From: Bacteroidaceae bacterium
Lineage (GTDB): Bacteria; Bacteroidota; Bacteroidia; Bacteroidales; Bacteroidaceae
Direction of reading: 5' to 3'
Length of the DNA stretch: 64,000 bases
Assembly (NCBI GenBank): GCA_017617235.1
Contig: JAFZWQ010000024.1
Location: forward strand, 17,651-81,650
This document shows positions 17,408-26,227 of this stretch, piece after piece. A model generated the notes under the pieces. The model saw nothing but the letters and a program-made list of their open reading frames with translations. It was not told the origin of the DNA and did no database searches. Numbering within the stretch: position 1 is the stretch's first letter; each line of letters begins with the position of its first letter. Position numbers and translations under genes: made by a program.

Positions 17408-19270
17408 TTATTTGTTCAGTTCGGGGTGCAGGAATTTCATCCAGTCTTCTTTCTTGAACTTCCGACCACGGGGCTGCTCTTCGCGAGTGGCGGCAGAACC
17501 CTTTTTCTTGCCTTTCTTTTTATTCTCACCACCTTTGGGAGAAGAGGCATAGGAACTATGGTTGGGATTATCAGCGCGATCGACAATAATCTCGCGACCC
17601 TTCACACGGGTGCCTTTCAAGCTGCGCAACACGCGGTCGGCATCTTCTTCAGCCACCTCTACGAAGGAAATGTTCTTCAGCAAATCGATACGGCCAATCT
17701 CTACCTTTCCACCTTTCACCTTGTCGTTGATGAGCTTGATGATTTCGCGGGCAAAGAAACCGTCAATCTTGCTCACACTCAGGAACAGGCGTGTGTAACC
17801 CTCCTCGGCCGTGCGGTCGCCTTTTTTGCGCTTGCCCTTTGATTTTTCATTTTTCCCTTTTCCTTTTTCGTTTCTCTCTGCCACTTCTTCTATCTCAGGT
17901 GCATTGGCGTAGTAGCGCAGGAAACGGCCGAATTCGCGACTAAGGATGCGCTTCACGATGTCGTCCTTATCCAGCCATGCCCAACGTTTCTGTACATCGG
18001 CCATGAATGGGGCTATTTGTTCTTCGTCAACCTCCACGCGCTCTATTTCGTCGATAACGTGGTAAAGTTGTTTGCCGCAGATGTCGCGAGGCTCGGGCAA
18101 CGACTGACGAACGAACTGCTTTTTTATCACCTCCTCAATCTGCTTGATTTTATGCTTCTCGCGGATGTGTACGATACTGATAGAAGTCCCTTTCTTGCCG
18201 GCGCGACCTGTACGGCCGCTACGGTGGGTGTAATACTCCACATCATCGGGCAGTCCATAGTTGATGACATGGGTCAGGTCGTCAACGTCAAGTCCGCGAG
18301 CCGCCACATCCGTGGCTACGAGCAATTGCACGCGGTGCTGACGGAAACGCTGCATCGTCAGGTCGCGCTGCTGTTGACTGAGTTCGCCATGCAGGGCATC
18401 GGCATTATAACCGTCGCGGATAAGCCAGTCGGCCACCTCCTGCGTCTCCATGCGGGTACGGCAGAATATGATGGCATAGATTCTGGGGTAGTAATCGACC
18501 ACGCGTTTCAGGGCCAGATACTTGTCCTTCGCCTGAACCATATAGTAGATGTGGTTCACATTTTCAGAACCTTCGTTACGGCTGCCAATTTGTATCTGAT
18601 GACTGTCTCTGAGGTATTTTTGGGCAATGCGCTCGATTTCGCGGCTCATTGTGGCCGAGAACAGCAAGGTGCGATGCTTTTCGGGCACACCTTCCAAAAT
18701 GGTGTCCAGATCTTCCTGGAATCCCATCGACAACATTTCGTCGGCCTCGTCCAACACCAGATAACGTACATCTTCGAGCACTGCCACGCGTTTTCTTGTC
18801 ATCAGGTCCACTAAGCGTCCCGGTGTGGCCACAATGATGTCCACTCCATGTTTCAGGGCACGTATCTGCGGTTCTATGTTCGCCCCGCCATACACGGGCA
18901 GGATGCGCACCTCGGGCAGGTGTTTGGCAAATCCCTGCAGGTCGTCTGTAATCTGCAGGCAAAGCTCGCGCGTAGGACTGAGGATAAGAATCTTTGGGTT
19001 GTCGGATTTCTTAAAGAAATCAACAGGCTCATCATCCTCAGAGAAATCAGAATATTCGGAAAACTCTGTTGTCAGTAACTGCAACAAAGGCAGACCGTAG
19101 GCAGCCGTTTTGCCTGTACCCGTCTGCGCCAGTGCCACCAGATCCTTTTCTTCTGTGCTCAGCAACCAGGGGATAACTTGCTCCTGTACGGGCATTGGGT
19201 GTTCGTAACCTTGCTCGGCTATGGCCTGCAACAGCTCTTGGCCGAGGCTCATGTCGTGAAAATCCATCAT
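17408..19270 (-). CDS. DEAD-box RNA helicase with C-terminal RNA-binding domain
   Basis: A 620-residue ATP-dependent RNA helicase of the DeaD/CsdA type, acting in ribosome assembly or RNA turnover. Motifs are AQTGTGKT at 48-55, SPTRELCLQ near 98-106, ATPGR, DEAD at 174-177, SAT at 205-207 and HRSGRTGRAGKKG in the second domain. A DbpA-type RNA-binding fold lies near residues 480-560 (LFLSVSKIDGF...IGRIDLLKNISFVEV). A basic Lys/Gly-rich linker precedes it and a basic tail follows. An acidic insert (about residues 67-90) stands between motif I and Ia. The promoter box lies 19 bp upstream. Confidence 0.92.
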   Translation of the reverse strand: MMDFHDMSLGQELLQAIAEQGYEHPMPVQEQVIPWLLSTEEKDLVALAQTGTGKTAAYGLPLLQLLTTEFSEYSDFSEDDEPVDFFKKSDNPKILILSPTRELCLQITDDLQGFAKHLPEVRILPVYGGANIEPQIRALKHGVDIIVATPGRLVDLMTRKRVAVLEDVRYLVLDEADEMLSMGFQEDLDTILEGVPEKHRTLLFSATMSREIERIAQKYLRDSHQIQIGSRNEGSENVNHIYYMVQAKDKYLALKRVVDYYPRIYAIIFCRTRMETQEVADWLIRDGYNADALHGELSQQQRDLTMQRFRQHRVQLLVATDVAARGLDVDDLTHVINYGLPDDVEYYTHRSGRTGRAGKKGTSISIVHIREKHKIKQIEEVIKKQFVRQSLPEPRDICGKQLYHVIDEIERVEVDEEQIAPFMADVQKRWAWLDKDDIVKRILSREFGRFLRYYANAPEIEEVAERNEKGKGKNEKSKGKRKKGDRTAEEGYTRLFLSVSKIDGFFAREIIKLINDKVKGGKVEIGRIDLLKNISFVEVAEEDADRVLRSLKGTRVKGREIIVDRADNPNHSSYASSPKGGENKKKGKKKGSAATREEQPRGRKFKKEDWMKFLHPELNK

Positions 19271-19289
19271 ATCTACTTGTTATTTCGCG

Positions 19290-19297
19290 CAAAGGTA
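19290..19297 (-). promoter_or_regulatory. -7 box for the helicase gene
   Basis: On the minus strand this reads TACCTTTG, 19 bp before the ATG. It is separated from the divergent box at 19341 by repeated AATTAAAAATT units. Confidence 0.6.
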
Positions 19298-19340
19298 CAA
19301 TATTTAAATTAAAAATTAAAAATTAGAAATTAAAAATTGC

Positions 19341-19348
19341 TATCTTTG
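19341..19348 (+). promoter_or_regulatory. -7 box for the PfkB kinase gene
   Basis: TATCTTTG lies 41 bp before the ATG at 19390. The AT-rich repeats upstream (19302-19338) are shared with the divergent helicase promoter. Confidence 0.6.
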
Positions 19349-19389
19349 TCGTCAAATATATATGTAATTCGTAATTCGCAACTGAAAAT

Positions 19390-20310
19390 ATGCGCAGGAT
19401 AACTGGGATGGGCGAAACCATCATGGACATTTTGTTTAAGGGCGGACAACCCGTAGCGGCCGTTCCTGGAGGCAGTTGTTTCAACTCGATAATTTCGATA
19501 GGGCGCACAGGATTGCCTTGTCGATTTATTGGCTATACGGGAAACGACCGGGTAGGACTGGACACACAGGCCTTTCTGCAGAAAAATGGCGTGTCCATCG
19601 ATGATTTCGAGGTCCGCCAAGGAGAGAAGAGCGCGATATCACTGGCCTATCTCGACGAGAATGGTGACGCTACATACCAGTTCTATAAGGAAACGCCACG
19701 GGCACACAAGGACTGGCCTGTTCCCGACTTTCGAAGGGACGATGTGCTGCTTTTTGGTTCATACTATGCCATATGCGAAGGGATGCGCCCACAGGTGGCC
19801 CCCACATTGGAAGCTGCGAACCAGGCTGGAGCCATTCTATACTACGACCTGAACTTTCGACGCAGCCATGCCCACGAACTGGAGGCCTTGCTGCCTGCCA
19901 TCCACCGGAATTTCCGCGAGTCAACCATCGTGCGCGGTTCGGCCGACGATTTCGAGGTGATGTACCAAAGTCGCGATGCGCGCCAGATTTACGAGCAGCA
20001 TATACGCAAATACTGTTCCCTCTTTATCTGCACAGCCGGAGCTGATACGATTACCATCTGTACCCCGACGGCAATCCACGAATTCCGTACTCCAACCATC
20101 GATAACGTGGTAAGTACCGTTGGTGCAGGGGATAACTTCAATGCCGGATTCATCTATGGGCTCATGCACGAGAATATCGGACGGGACGGTTTGGAAAAGC
20201 TCGACTGCGATGGCTGGCAGCGACTTGTCGGCTATGCCACGGCCTTTGCCGGACAGGCCTGTCAAAGTACGGACAACTTTATCGGCACAGACTTTGCAAA
20301 CTCCCTTTAA
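19390..20310 (+). CDS. PfkB-family sugar kinase (fructokinase-like)
   Basis: A 306-residue ribokinase-fold kinase. It has the N-terminal sugar-binding GGSCFNSIISIGR at about 27-39 and the anion-hole/catalytic motif GAGDNFNAGF at 245-254 with Asp-248 as base. It phosphorylates a sugar or nucleoside with ATP; fructose is the commonest substrate in relatives but is not proven here. The gene stands alone on its promoter and is followed 14 bp later by a LuxR-type regulator on the same strand. Confidence 0.85.
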   Translation: MRRITGMGETIMDILFKGGQPVAAVPGGSCFNSIISIGRTGLPCRFIGYTGNDRVGLDTQAFLQKNGVSIDDFEVRQGEKSAISLAYLDENGDATYQFYKETPRAHKDWPVPDFRRDDVLLFGSYYAICEGMRPQVAPTLEAANQAGAILYYDLNFRRSHAHELEALLPAIHRNFRESTIVRGSADDFEVMYQSRDARQIYEQHIRKYCSLFICTAGADTITICTPTAIHEFRTPTIDNVVSTVGAGDNFNAGFIYGLMHENIGRDGLEKLDCDGWQRLVGYATAFAGQACQSTDNFIGTDFANSL

Positions 20311-20324
20311 CTCCCTATTATAAG

Positions 20325-20957
20325 ATGATTCCTAGAATTGCGATTATAGACCAGAATACATTGGAGGCTACGGGCCTGAAGAATATCATCTGCGACATGG
20401 TTCCCATGGCCGACGTCAGCACGTTTGCTTCGGTCGAGGCTCTCGTACAGGAGGAAGATTCTTCCGATGAAACCGCTCGTTTTTTTCATTTCTTCGTTTC
20501 GTCGCAGGTCCTTATTTCCCATGCCGATTTCTTTCTTGCAAGACAACGACAGACCATTGTGCTGACCACGCAACCTATTGCGGGCCGTCAGTTCGAGCAT
20601 TTCCGTACCCTTAACACCTCGCAACTGGAACACGACCTTCTGAAAAGCATACTCACGATGTTTCAGCATGCTCATGGGCAGCACCCCCTTAATTCCCCAC
20701 AAAGGGAGGAGGATAATATCGTACCGGTAATACCTCGGGGAGGACGAGAAAGTGATTTGTCTTCTCGTGAGACAGAAGTATTGGCGTTGGTGGTTAAAGG
20801 ATGCATCAACAAGGAGATTGCCGACCGCCTGTGCATCTCGTTGCCTACGGTTATCACCCATCGCAAGAATATCTGCGACAAACTGCACCTGCGCAGCGTT
20901 TCGTCCCTTACCATCTATGCCGTTACCCACGGTATCGTCTCCGCCGAAGATATTTAA
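20325..20957 (+). CDS. LuxR/GerE-type transcription regulator with degenerate receiver
   Basis: A 210-residue protein. Residues 1-110 look like a response-regulator fold (IAIIDQNTLEATGLKNII) but the usual phosphorylated Asp region reads FHFFVSSQ, so phosphorylation is unlikely. Residues 145-203 are a GerE helix-turn-helix (SSRETEVLALVVKGCINKEI, LCISLPTVITHRKNI). The linker at about 120-130 is encoded by a CCCCC...GGGAGG repeat. No histidine kinase gene is adjacent. The targets are unknown. Confidence 0.85.
   Translation: MIPRIAIIDQNTLEATGLKNIICDMVPMADVSTFASVEALVQEEDSSDETARFFHFFVSSQVLISHADFFLARQRQTIVLTTQPIAGRQFEHFRTLNTSQLEHDLLKSILTMFQHAHGQHPLNSPQREEDNIVPVIPRGGRESDLSSRETEVLALVVKGCINKEIADRLCISLPTVITHRKNICDKLHLRSVSSLTIYAVTHGIVSAEDI
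20682..20714. repeat. Palindromic CCCC/GGGAGG repeat inside the LuxR-type gene
   Basis: CACCCCCTTAATTCCCC followed by AAAGGGAGGAGG resembles intergenic repeats of the window. It is read in-frame as a Pro-Leu-Asn-Ser-Pro-Gln-Arg-Glu-Glu linker between receiver and DNA-binding domains. Confidence 0.5.
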
Positions 20958-21043
20958 AAAATGAAAAAAGAAGGCCCCAAATGATACAACGAGACGTATT
21001 TTTTTGTAATATTGCAGAGCAATAACCTTTAAACGCTATAGAT

Positions 21044-21814
21044 ATGAAACGATTTTTACTTTCATTGATGGCCATTGCCACCTGGTGTGTGCCTGTCTCC
21101 GCACAGAACAGAGTAAAGAATCTCTACGCCAGTAGCGAGAAACTGAACATCGAGCAACTGAGTAACATGGAACAGACCGTGCAGCTCAACCGTTACCTCT
21201 TTGCCGGCTACAACACCCTGTGCCTGCCCATGTCGGTAAGCAACGAACAGTTGCAGAAGGTTGCCAGCGGTGCGCGTCTGGAGCGTATGGCTGCCATCGG
21301 ACAAGAGGGCAACACCCTTACCCTCTACTTCATCGACTGCACCAACGAAGGCATTCAGGCTGGTAATCCTTATCTGATTTTCTCGCCCAAGACCCAGTAT
21401 CTGAGTTTCAAGAACACAGAAGTTTCAGGCCTGAGTGACCAGATTGCCACCATTCGTCTGAGCGATGGCAAGGGCAACACCGTATCTTTCGGCAGCAGTT
21501 GGGAAACCATTCGTGAAAATGGTCTCTACGGCATCCCCGCCAAGCAGGACACCAAGGTGCTACAGAGTATCCTCATCCGCACCGATATGGAAAAAGCCTT
21601 CATGCCTACCCGTTGCGGCTTCAACTGGGAACAGCAGTCTGCCGATGCTACGGAAATCAACATCCGTCACATCCAGAGCCTTGCCGAAGTTACTGGCATA
21701 CAGGGCATCGAAAACCAGAAAATCGAAAATGTTATATATGACCTGAACGGCCGCAAATTGAGCTCTGCCAAGAAGGGCATTGTTATCCAGAACGGACGTA
21801 AGGTTCTAAAATAA
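21044..21814 (+). CDS. Exported protein with sorting-type C-terminal tail
   Basis: A 256-residue protein with a signal peptide (MKRFLLSLMAIATWCVPVSA). The middle contains LFAGYNTLCLPMSVS and a predicted beta-rich region, a pattern often seen in Prevotella exported proteins. The C-terminus IYDLNGRKL...KGIVIQNGRKVLK is the same tail as in the 1228-residue protein. No enzyme motif is recognised. It lies 4 bp before the DUF2147 gene, so the two are probably one transcript. Confidence 0.7.
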   Translation: MKRFLLSLMAIATWCVPVSAQNRVKNLYASSEKLNIEQLSNMEQTVQLNRYLFAGYNTLCLPMSVSNEQLQKVASGARLERMAAIGQEGNTLTLYFIDCTNEGIQAGNPYLIFSPKTQYLSFKNTEVSGLSDQIATIRLSDGKGNTVSFGSSWETIRENGLYGIPAKQDTKVLQSILIRTDMEKAFMPTRCGFNWEQQSADATEINIRHIQSLAEVTGIQGIENQKIENVIYDLNGRKLSSAKKGIVIQNGRKVLK

Positions 21815-21818
21815 TCGT

Positions 21819-22259
21819 ATGAAGAAAATCCTATTTATGTTGGTATGCGGCCTGATGGCCGTAACTAGTTTGTCGGCCCAGACTAAAGCCGACGATATCG
21901 TTGGCATCTATAAGGTGGACAACGATGGTGATCGTTCTAAAGTGGAAATCCGCAAAAACGGAAACGGATATCGTGGTCAGGTTATCTGGCTGGAGAATAT
22001 GAAGAACAAGGACGGCAGCCCTCGTACCGATGCCAAGAACCCGGACAAGTCTAAGCGCAACACACCCTCCGACAAGATTGTGCTTTTCGATAAGTTGACT
22101 TTCGATGCCGAAGATGGCGTATGGGGTAACGGACAGATTTACGACCCTACACGCGGCAAGTTCTTCAAGGTGAAAATCTCGTTCAAGGATGCCAAAACCC
22201 TGAAGGTAAGTGGCTCGTGGGGTCCCATCAGCAAGACCGTCTATTGGACAAAGATGTAA
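21819..22259 (+). CDS. DUF2147 exported protein
   Basis: A 146-residue protein with signal peptide (MKKILFMLVCGLMAVTSLSA). It has the DUF2147 pattern: an opening DIVGIYKV, then IRKNGNGYRGQVIWLE, KDGSPRTDAKNPDKSKRN and GQIYDPTRGKFFKVKI. The family forms a small periplasmic beta-barrel; its biochemical role is not established. It is second in the two-gene unit and is followed by a strong terminator. Confidence 0.88.
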   Translation: MKKILFMLVCGLMAVTSLSAQTKADDIVGIYKVDNDGDRSKVEIRKNGNGYRGQVIWLENMKNKDGSPRTDAKNPDKSKRNTPSDKIVLFDKLTFDAEDGVWGNGQIYDPTRGKFFKVKISFKDAKTLKVSGSWGPISKTVYWTKM

Positions 22260-22300
22260 TGAACGTCGTAAAAATCTGATTAATAATTTTTACTTTCCTC

Positions 22301-22335
22301 CAAGGGTATCGCAATTCACGATACCCTTGTTTTTT
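22301..22335 (+). terminator. Intrinsic terminator after the DUF2147 gene
   Basis: Arms CAAGGGTATCG (22301-22311) and its complement (22319-22329) with a 7-base loop, followed by six T. Confidence 0.88.
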
Positions 22336-22874
22336 CGATATGTGCTTATCCCCTTCCGAGGGAGTAACGAATCGTTACCCCAGCCTCTCGCTCCTCTTCA
22401 TCCCATCTATATTCTATTCATTTCTTATCTTAGGAGGGTAAAATAAAAGAGGAATCGAAACGTCCTGAGCTCGGAGTTCCTTCTCGTGCGGAATGTTTCT
22501 TCTCCCTCTTTTGTTTACCCCAATGCCCCACGCGCTCATTCTAAGGCCCCCGGACATTTAAAGGTCCGGGTTGTCAAAAAATCTTTGGTTCACCCGAAGG
22601 GCAAAGGCTGTGTGAGCCATGCCAAAACTTTGATGGAGAGGCGCTTGTGCCCGACATCAATTACAACCCCCATATAGGCGACTGGGGCCTTTAGAGTAGT
22701 GACTGAATGTCACTGCGGCCCCACAAAGGGGAGCGAATACCCATTCGCGACGGAGGTAAGCTTGGGGGGTGTATATTTCTTTTGGTTCCTTTTTCTTTGT
22801 GCCAAAGAAAATGAACAGAAGATAAGTTGGGGATGTAATAAAGAAGGTAAGATTTCGAATAGTCTGAGTAACAC
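22336..22874. other. Non-coding region with nested inverted repeats
   Basis: No convincing gene is visible. An imperfect 24-bp inverted repeat pairs 22438-22462 with 22492-22518. A second set pairs CTAAGGCCCC (22541-22550) with GGGGCCTTTAG (22684-22694), with a small CCCGGAC/GTCCGGG hairpin (22549-22570) inside. A TTTTCTTTG/CAAAGAAAA palindrome lies at 22791-22811. It looks like accumulated repeat elements or a structured RNA. Confidence 0.5.
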
Positions 22875-23984
22875 TTAGTCTCGACCATTGAACTGCGTTC
22901 GGGTGTGAACGACCTTGCGACCCCCCTGGATGTAGAGACCGCGCTGGGGTTTGCCAGAAACAGGGCGACCAGAGAGGTCGTAGGTGCGCTTGTCGGTTCC
23001 AGCCGCACCCGGCTTCACTACATTCATACCGTCGGCTGGGCCCTTGCATTCCAGCGTCTCGTCACCAAAGTTGTATATACCGGTTGCAAAACCTGGGAAC
23101 TTGACGTTAAAGAAAATCCGATCGTCGCTGGCAAAACTGAAACTGTAGGGATTGGAATTGACGACTCCTATCGAAATGTTTTGGCTGTCGATGGCGCATG
23201 AGACTGCCGGTATCGTGCCGCCCGACATTATCCTACAGCCCTTTACACGAAGTGTGTCCCCAACAAACGAGCATATCGTCCGATTGTCGTATTCTCCTAA
23301 CATAAAGGCGTAAAAATCCTCGTTGCTGTCGAAATCGTGTGGGTGCCCGTATTGTTTTTTGTAATTAGGTTCGTCGATGGAGAAAAATACCTCCATCTTC
23401 TTTCCTGACGAGAAGAAGACCTGGGATTTCTTTGGCAGGAAGGGGAAGATGCCCCAGGATGTCGAGCCAATGCCTTCCATCCAGATGTCCGTCTGACTGC
23501 CATCGATGGATTTCAGTTCCAGCATCTTGGGCTGTATAAGGTCATCTGCAATGATGTTGCAAGGACAATCGTCAAAGAATCCCACTCGCTCCACCCGAAA
23601 CGTTGTCCCTCTGTGGTTTGTAAAGACATCGTCCGCCTGTAGGTCATAATCCAGTAACAAAATCTCCTGTTCCTGACCCTTTGGCACGAAAAACACCTTT
23701 CCGCCCTCTTGCCTGTAAAGCAAGGTGTCTCGTTCCGTTGGGTCATTACTGCCGACATTGATGATGGCCAACAGATATTTTCTGCCATTAAACATGCTGT
23801 CCCCCTCTATTATGATATCCATTTCCTGCCCTCTTTCCTCGTTTTCTGCTTGAAAAAACATGCTCCATACCTTTGGACCATATTGGGCATTCGCCTCAAC
23901 CGTCTGGATGTCCGTTGCATTAATATCAAGAAAGAGGTTGAACGAAAATGCGATTATTCCCAGTTTATTAATTAATCTTTTCAT
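22875..23984 (-). CDS. Exported protein of unknown function with sorting-type tail
   Basis: A 369-residue protein with a weak signal-like N-terminus (MKRLINKLGIIAFSFNLFLDI). The body has no recognised domain; it reads as beta-rich with phrases such as GDTLRVKGCRIMSGG. Near the C-terminus is the tail RTYDLSGRP...RGLYIQGGRKVV, but about ten further residues (HTRTQFNGRD) follow, whereas the other copies end at the KVxK position. Its promoter box lies about 150 bp upstream. It stands alone between repeat-rich regions. Confidence 0.65.
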   Translation of the reverse strand: MKRLINKLGIIAFSFNLFLDINATDIQTVEANAQYGPKVWSMFFQAENEERGQEMDIIIEGDSMFNGRKYLLAIINVGSNDPTERDTLLYRQEGGKVFFVPKGQEQEILLLDYDLQADDVFTNHRGTTFRVERVGFFDDCPCNIIADDLIQPKMLELKSIDGSQTDIWMEGIGSTSWGIFPFLPKKSQVFFSSGKKMEVFFSIDEPNYKKQYGHPHDFDSNEDFYAFMLGEYDNRTICSFVGDTLRVKGCRIMSGGTIPAVSCAIDSQNISIGVVNSNPYSFSFASDDRIFFNVKFPGFATGIYNFGDETLECKGPADGMNVVKPGAAGTDKRTYDLSGRPVSGKPQRGLYIQGGRKVVHTRTQFNGRD

Positions 23985-24134
23985 ACCTTATTGTGTATTC
24001 ATGAAGGAAAATTTTGAATTTACAATTTTAGTATTGTCTTTAATTCTTAATGTTTTCCCTGTCATATTTACTGTTGAATTTTGAATACTAACATCCCCAA
24101 CAGGCATAGTGCTTTGTTTCAGGGTTGATGGGGG

Positions 24135-24142
24135 CAAAGATA
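24135..24142 (-). promoter_or_regulatory. -7 box upstream of the 369-residue exported protein
   Basis: On the minus strand this reads TATCTTTG, about 150 bp before the ATG at 23984. Confidence 0.45.
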
Positions 24143-24577
24143 CGAATAAGCGAGTAAAAAAGCAAGTTTACTTGCAGATTTCCGAGCATGAGTATCTAAA
24201 ACCGCAGGTTAAGGATTAGTTATTAAAAAAGCAAAGTTTCTTCTTTACGTTTTTTCTCAAAAATAACCGTCAAACCGTCACGCTGCGCCTTAATGTGTTG
24301 TTTGCTAGCTGATTACGATGTGACGGTTCTGTGATAGATGGTGATGGATGTGATGGTTTTAACATAAAAACAGGCCAAATTCAGTCCTGATAACCCACTT
24401 TTTCGAATTTTTTCACAGGTCTCTTGCAGCGGAATCATGGCTGACGGAGGAAGGAGCCATACGTGGCGTGTGTTTGTTCCATAGCGTGGCACACATCTGT
24501 TCCATAGTATGGCACAACTCCGAACGATGTGTCGCCCCGCCCCTAGCGTCACAACGCTCCATCGGTAGCATTACTAA

Positions 24578-24615
24578 TCCTTCCCTTGTCACACAATTGT
24601 GTGTCAAGCGGAGCG
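24578..24615. repeat. Dispersed palindromic repeat, copy A
   Basis: A 38-bp block around the perfect 14-bp palindrome CACACAATTGTGTG. It is identical, in inverted orientation, to 43086-43123. Palindromes of the AGCGTTGCAACGCT type flank it on both sides. Confidence 0.8.
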
Positions 24616-24682
24616 ATACTATCCCTACCTGCCTAGCGTTGCAACGCTCCGCTGGAACCCCTTTTGCCCTTAGCCTTTAGCC

Positions 24683-24924
24683 TTTTTCAAAAAAGATACT
24701 AACATACTAACATACGGCCCTCGAAGCCCGATAAATACAGGCCTCGTCGATGTTAGTTTCTATTTCGAGATATTAACATAAAGTTAACATCATGTTAACA
24801 TCGGTGTTACTTTCATGTTACTTTCTATGTTAGTATCTAAACCACACCCAGCACCCATCCATCCCTTTATCTATCGGCCTTCCGCCCCCTCGATGTTAGT
24901 ATGTTAGCATCTTTTTCGAAAAAC
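24683..24924. repeat. MITE-like element with about 33-bp terminal inverted repeats
   Basis: The left end (24683-24717) and right end (24891-24924) are imperfect inverted copies of a sequence with AAGATACTAACATACTAACAT. Weaker pairing continues inward to about 60 bp. The interior has around ten copies of ATGTTA/TAACAT, including GTTAAC palindromes. No open reading frame is inside. No target-site duplication was identified by eye. Confidence 0.55.
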
Positions 24925-24962
24925 TTTTTTGCAGCAAACTTCCTTCTTTCATAAATAATTCT

Positions 24963-24970
24963 TAAATTTG
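24963..24970 (+). promoter_or_regulatory. Promoter-like -7 box with no nearby gene
   Basis: TAAATTTG is a perfect match to TAnnTTTG. The next plus-strand gene begins 457 bp later, so the box could start a non-coding RNA or a very long leader. Confidence 0.35.
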
Positions 24971-25079
24971 CAGCATGACACTCCAATTTACTGGATATTA
25001 TACATCATTAACCTCTAACCGATAAACTAAAAACATACCGCCTATGGGCTAAGATAGCATAAAAAAGGACATATTGGAA

Positions 25080-25245
25080 GAAGCGTCCGCTTTAGTTCTT
25101 GTTCCAAGAAATCGGCAAAATTTCATAACAAGTAAGAGTAAAAGCACGGATGCTCACGCAATGGCGTGGGCTTTTACTCGTTAAAACTTGTAGGTGTTTG
25201 CCGATACCTTTGGAACGTAGACGAAGTAACAAGTCCACGTTTTCT
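25080..25245. repeat. Long imperfect palindrome, possible structured RNA or mobile palindromic unit
   Basis: Nested pairings: CCAAGAAATCGGCAAA (25104-25119) with 25197-25213, GAGTAAAAGC (25136-25145) with 25170-25179, and CACGC/GCGTG (25155-25168). The whole can fold into one long arm on either strand. A 77-codon frame on the minus strand across it has no independent support. Confidence 0.5.
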
Positions 25246-25427
25246 TTTTGTCTTTTCTTGTAGATTAGATATTGAACAATCATTTTACAAAATGAAACAG
25301 AATCTTTCCTGATAATAATACCCATACATTATACATGTTACTGTGTGGAATGTGGAAACTAAATTAGACAAAACCCTGAAAGATGAATTATTAATTAACC
25401 AAATGTAAAACTTTAATAGTATTATTT

Positions 25428-26021
25428 ATGAAACAATTATTAAGTCTTTTGTTTGTGATTTGCGCAGTTAACACATTTGCACAAAAAACAGTGGCAGATT
25501 ACCATAGTGACTATTTTGATAGGGATTATGAAATATCCGTATCCACAGAAAAAAATGATCCATCTACTATTTCAGACGTTTATATAGAGGTTGCAGGTGA
25601 AAGTAAGAATAAAACGGTTACACTTCATTACAAGAATCCGTTGTTGTTTTTATCTTCTCTAAAAGAAGTGCGCAATAAATATTCAGAATGGGCGAAGATT
25701 GCAGAAGATAATCATATTACAGAAATGACCAAGGAAATACCTGTAAATATGCCTAAAGTAACAGTATGTTGGTATGGAATAAAATGGTACTTCGCATTTG
25801 ATAAGCGTCTAAACTTTGATTTTATAATTTTAGATAGCGGTAAAAAGATTATTGTGATGACGGCAAAAGTTACTGCATCATCAAACGAATATATTGACCA
25901 AAAATTCTACTGGGTATTCCAATCTGTAACAGAACTAGATGAGTTTATTGACAAATTAAATTATCCTAAGTTTATAGAAAAACTTAATGTAAATTCTAAT
26001 AATGCAGACCTATTTCAATAA
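25428..26021 (+). CDS. AT-rich orphan gene for an exported protein
   Basis: A 197-residue protein with a signal peptide (MKQLLSLLFVICAVNTFAQ). It has no recognised domain; the sequence is beta-rich, with VCWYGIKWYFAFDKRL near the middle. Codons are strongly A/T-ending, unlike the GC-balanced genes around it, which suggests recent transfer. It has a terminator-like hairpin downstream and lies beside repeats on one side and a toxin-antitoxin-like pair on the other. Function unknown. Confidence 0.65.
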   Translation: MKQLLSLLFVICAVNTFAQKTVADYHSDYFDRDYEISVSTEKNDPSTISDVYIEVAGESKNKTVTLHYKNPLLFLSSLKEVRNKYSEWAKIAEDNHITEMTKEIPVNMPKVTVCWYGIKWYFAFDKRLNFDFIILDSGKKIIVMTAKVTASSNEYIDQKFYWVFQSVTELDEFIDKLNYPKFIEKLNVNSNNADLFQ

Positions 26022-26075
26022 ATAAATTATTGGAACATAGGACCGAGTAATCGTCTTACATAGGACTATTGAAAG

Positions 26076-26122
26076 GAAGTCCATTAGCGAGCCAAGCGGC
26101 AGACTAATGGACTTCTTTCTTG
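26076..26122 (+). terminator. Hairpin after the AT-rich orphan gene
   Basis: Perfect 12-bp arms GAAGTCCATTAG (26076-26087) and 26104-26115 with a 16-base loop, followed by TTTCTTG. A factor-independent terminator is likely. Confidence 0.65.
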
Positions 26123-26227
26123 TACATAGGTAATGCGCCGAAAGGAAGACTCATAGTGTGCAATAATGTTCACTAAGGGAATGGGGGATTTTGTTATTGT
26201 TAGAAAATGTTTACAGGACTTGTGACG

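Larger units (their letters stand above)
23985..25427. other. 1.4-kb gene-free accessory region
   Basis: No supported protein gene. In order it holds: an AT-rich leader and promoter; GTCAAACCGTCAC / GTGACGGTT inverted motifs (about 24268-24335); two direct copies of TGTTCCATAG..TGGCACA (24476-24516); AGCGT..CAACGCT palindromes; a dispersed palindromic repeat (24578); a CTTAGCCTTTAGCC block (24662); a MITE-like inverted repeat (24683); a promoter-like box (24963); and a long imperfect palindrome (25080). Confidence 0.6.

Noticed and set aside
22486-22677. 63-codon frame in the gene-free stretch after DUF2147
   Set aside because: Basic, low-complexity product, no promoter and overlap with inverted repeats.
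24413-24607. Short minus-strand frame over the palindromic repeats
   Set aside because: It consists of repeat sequence; the protein is Met/Cys/Thr-rich without any recognisable feature.
25092-25325. 77-codon minus-strand frame across the long palindrome
   Set aside because: The coding potential follows from the palindrome; there is no promoter, homology or codon support.
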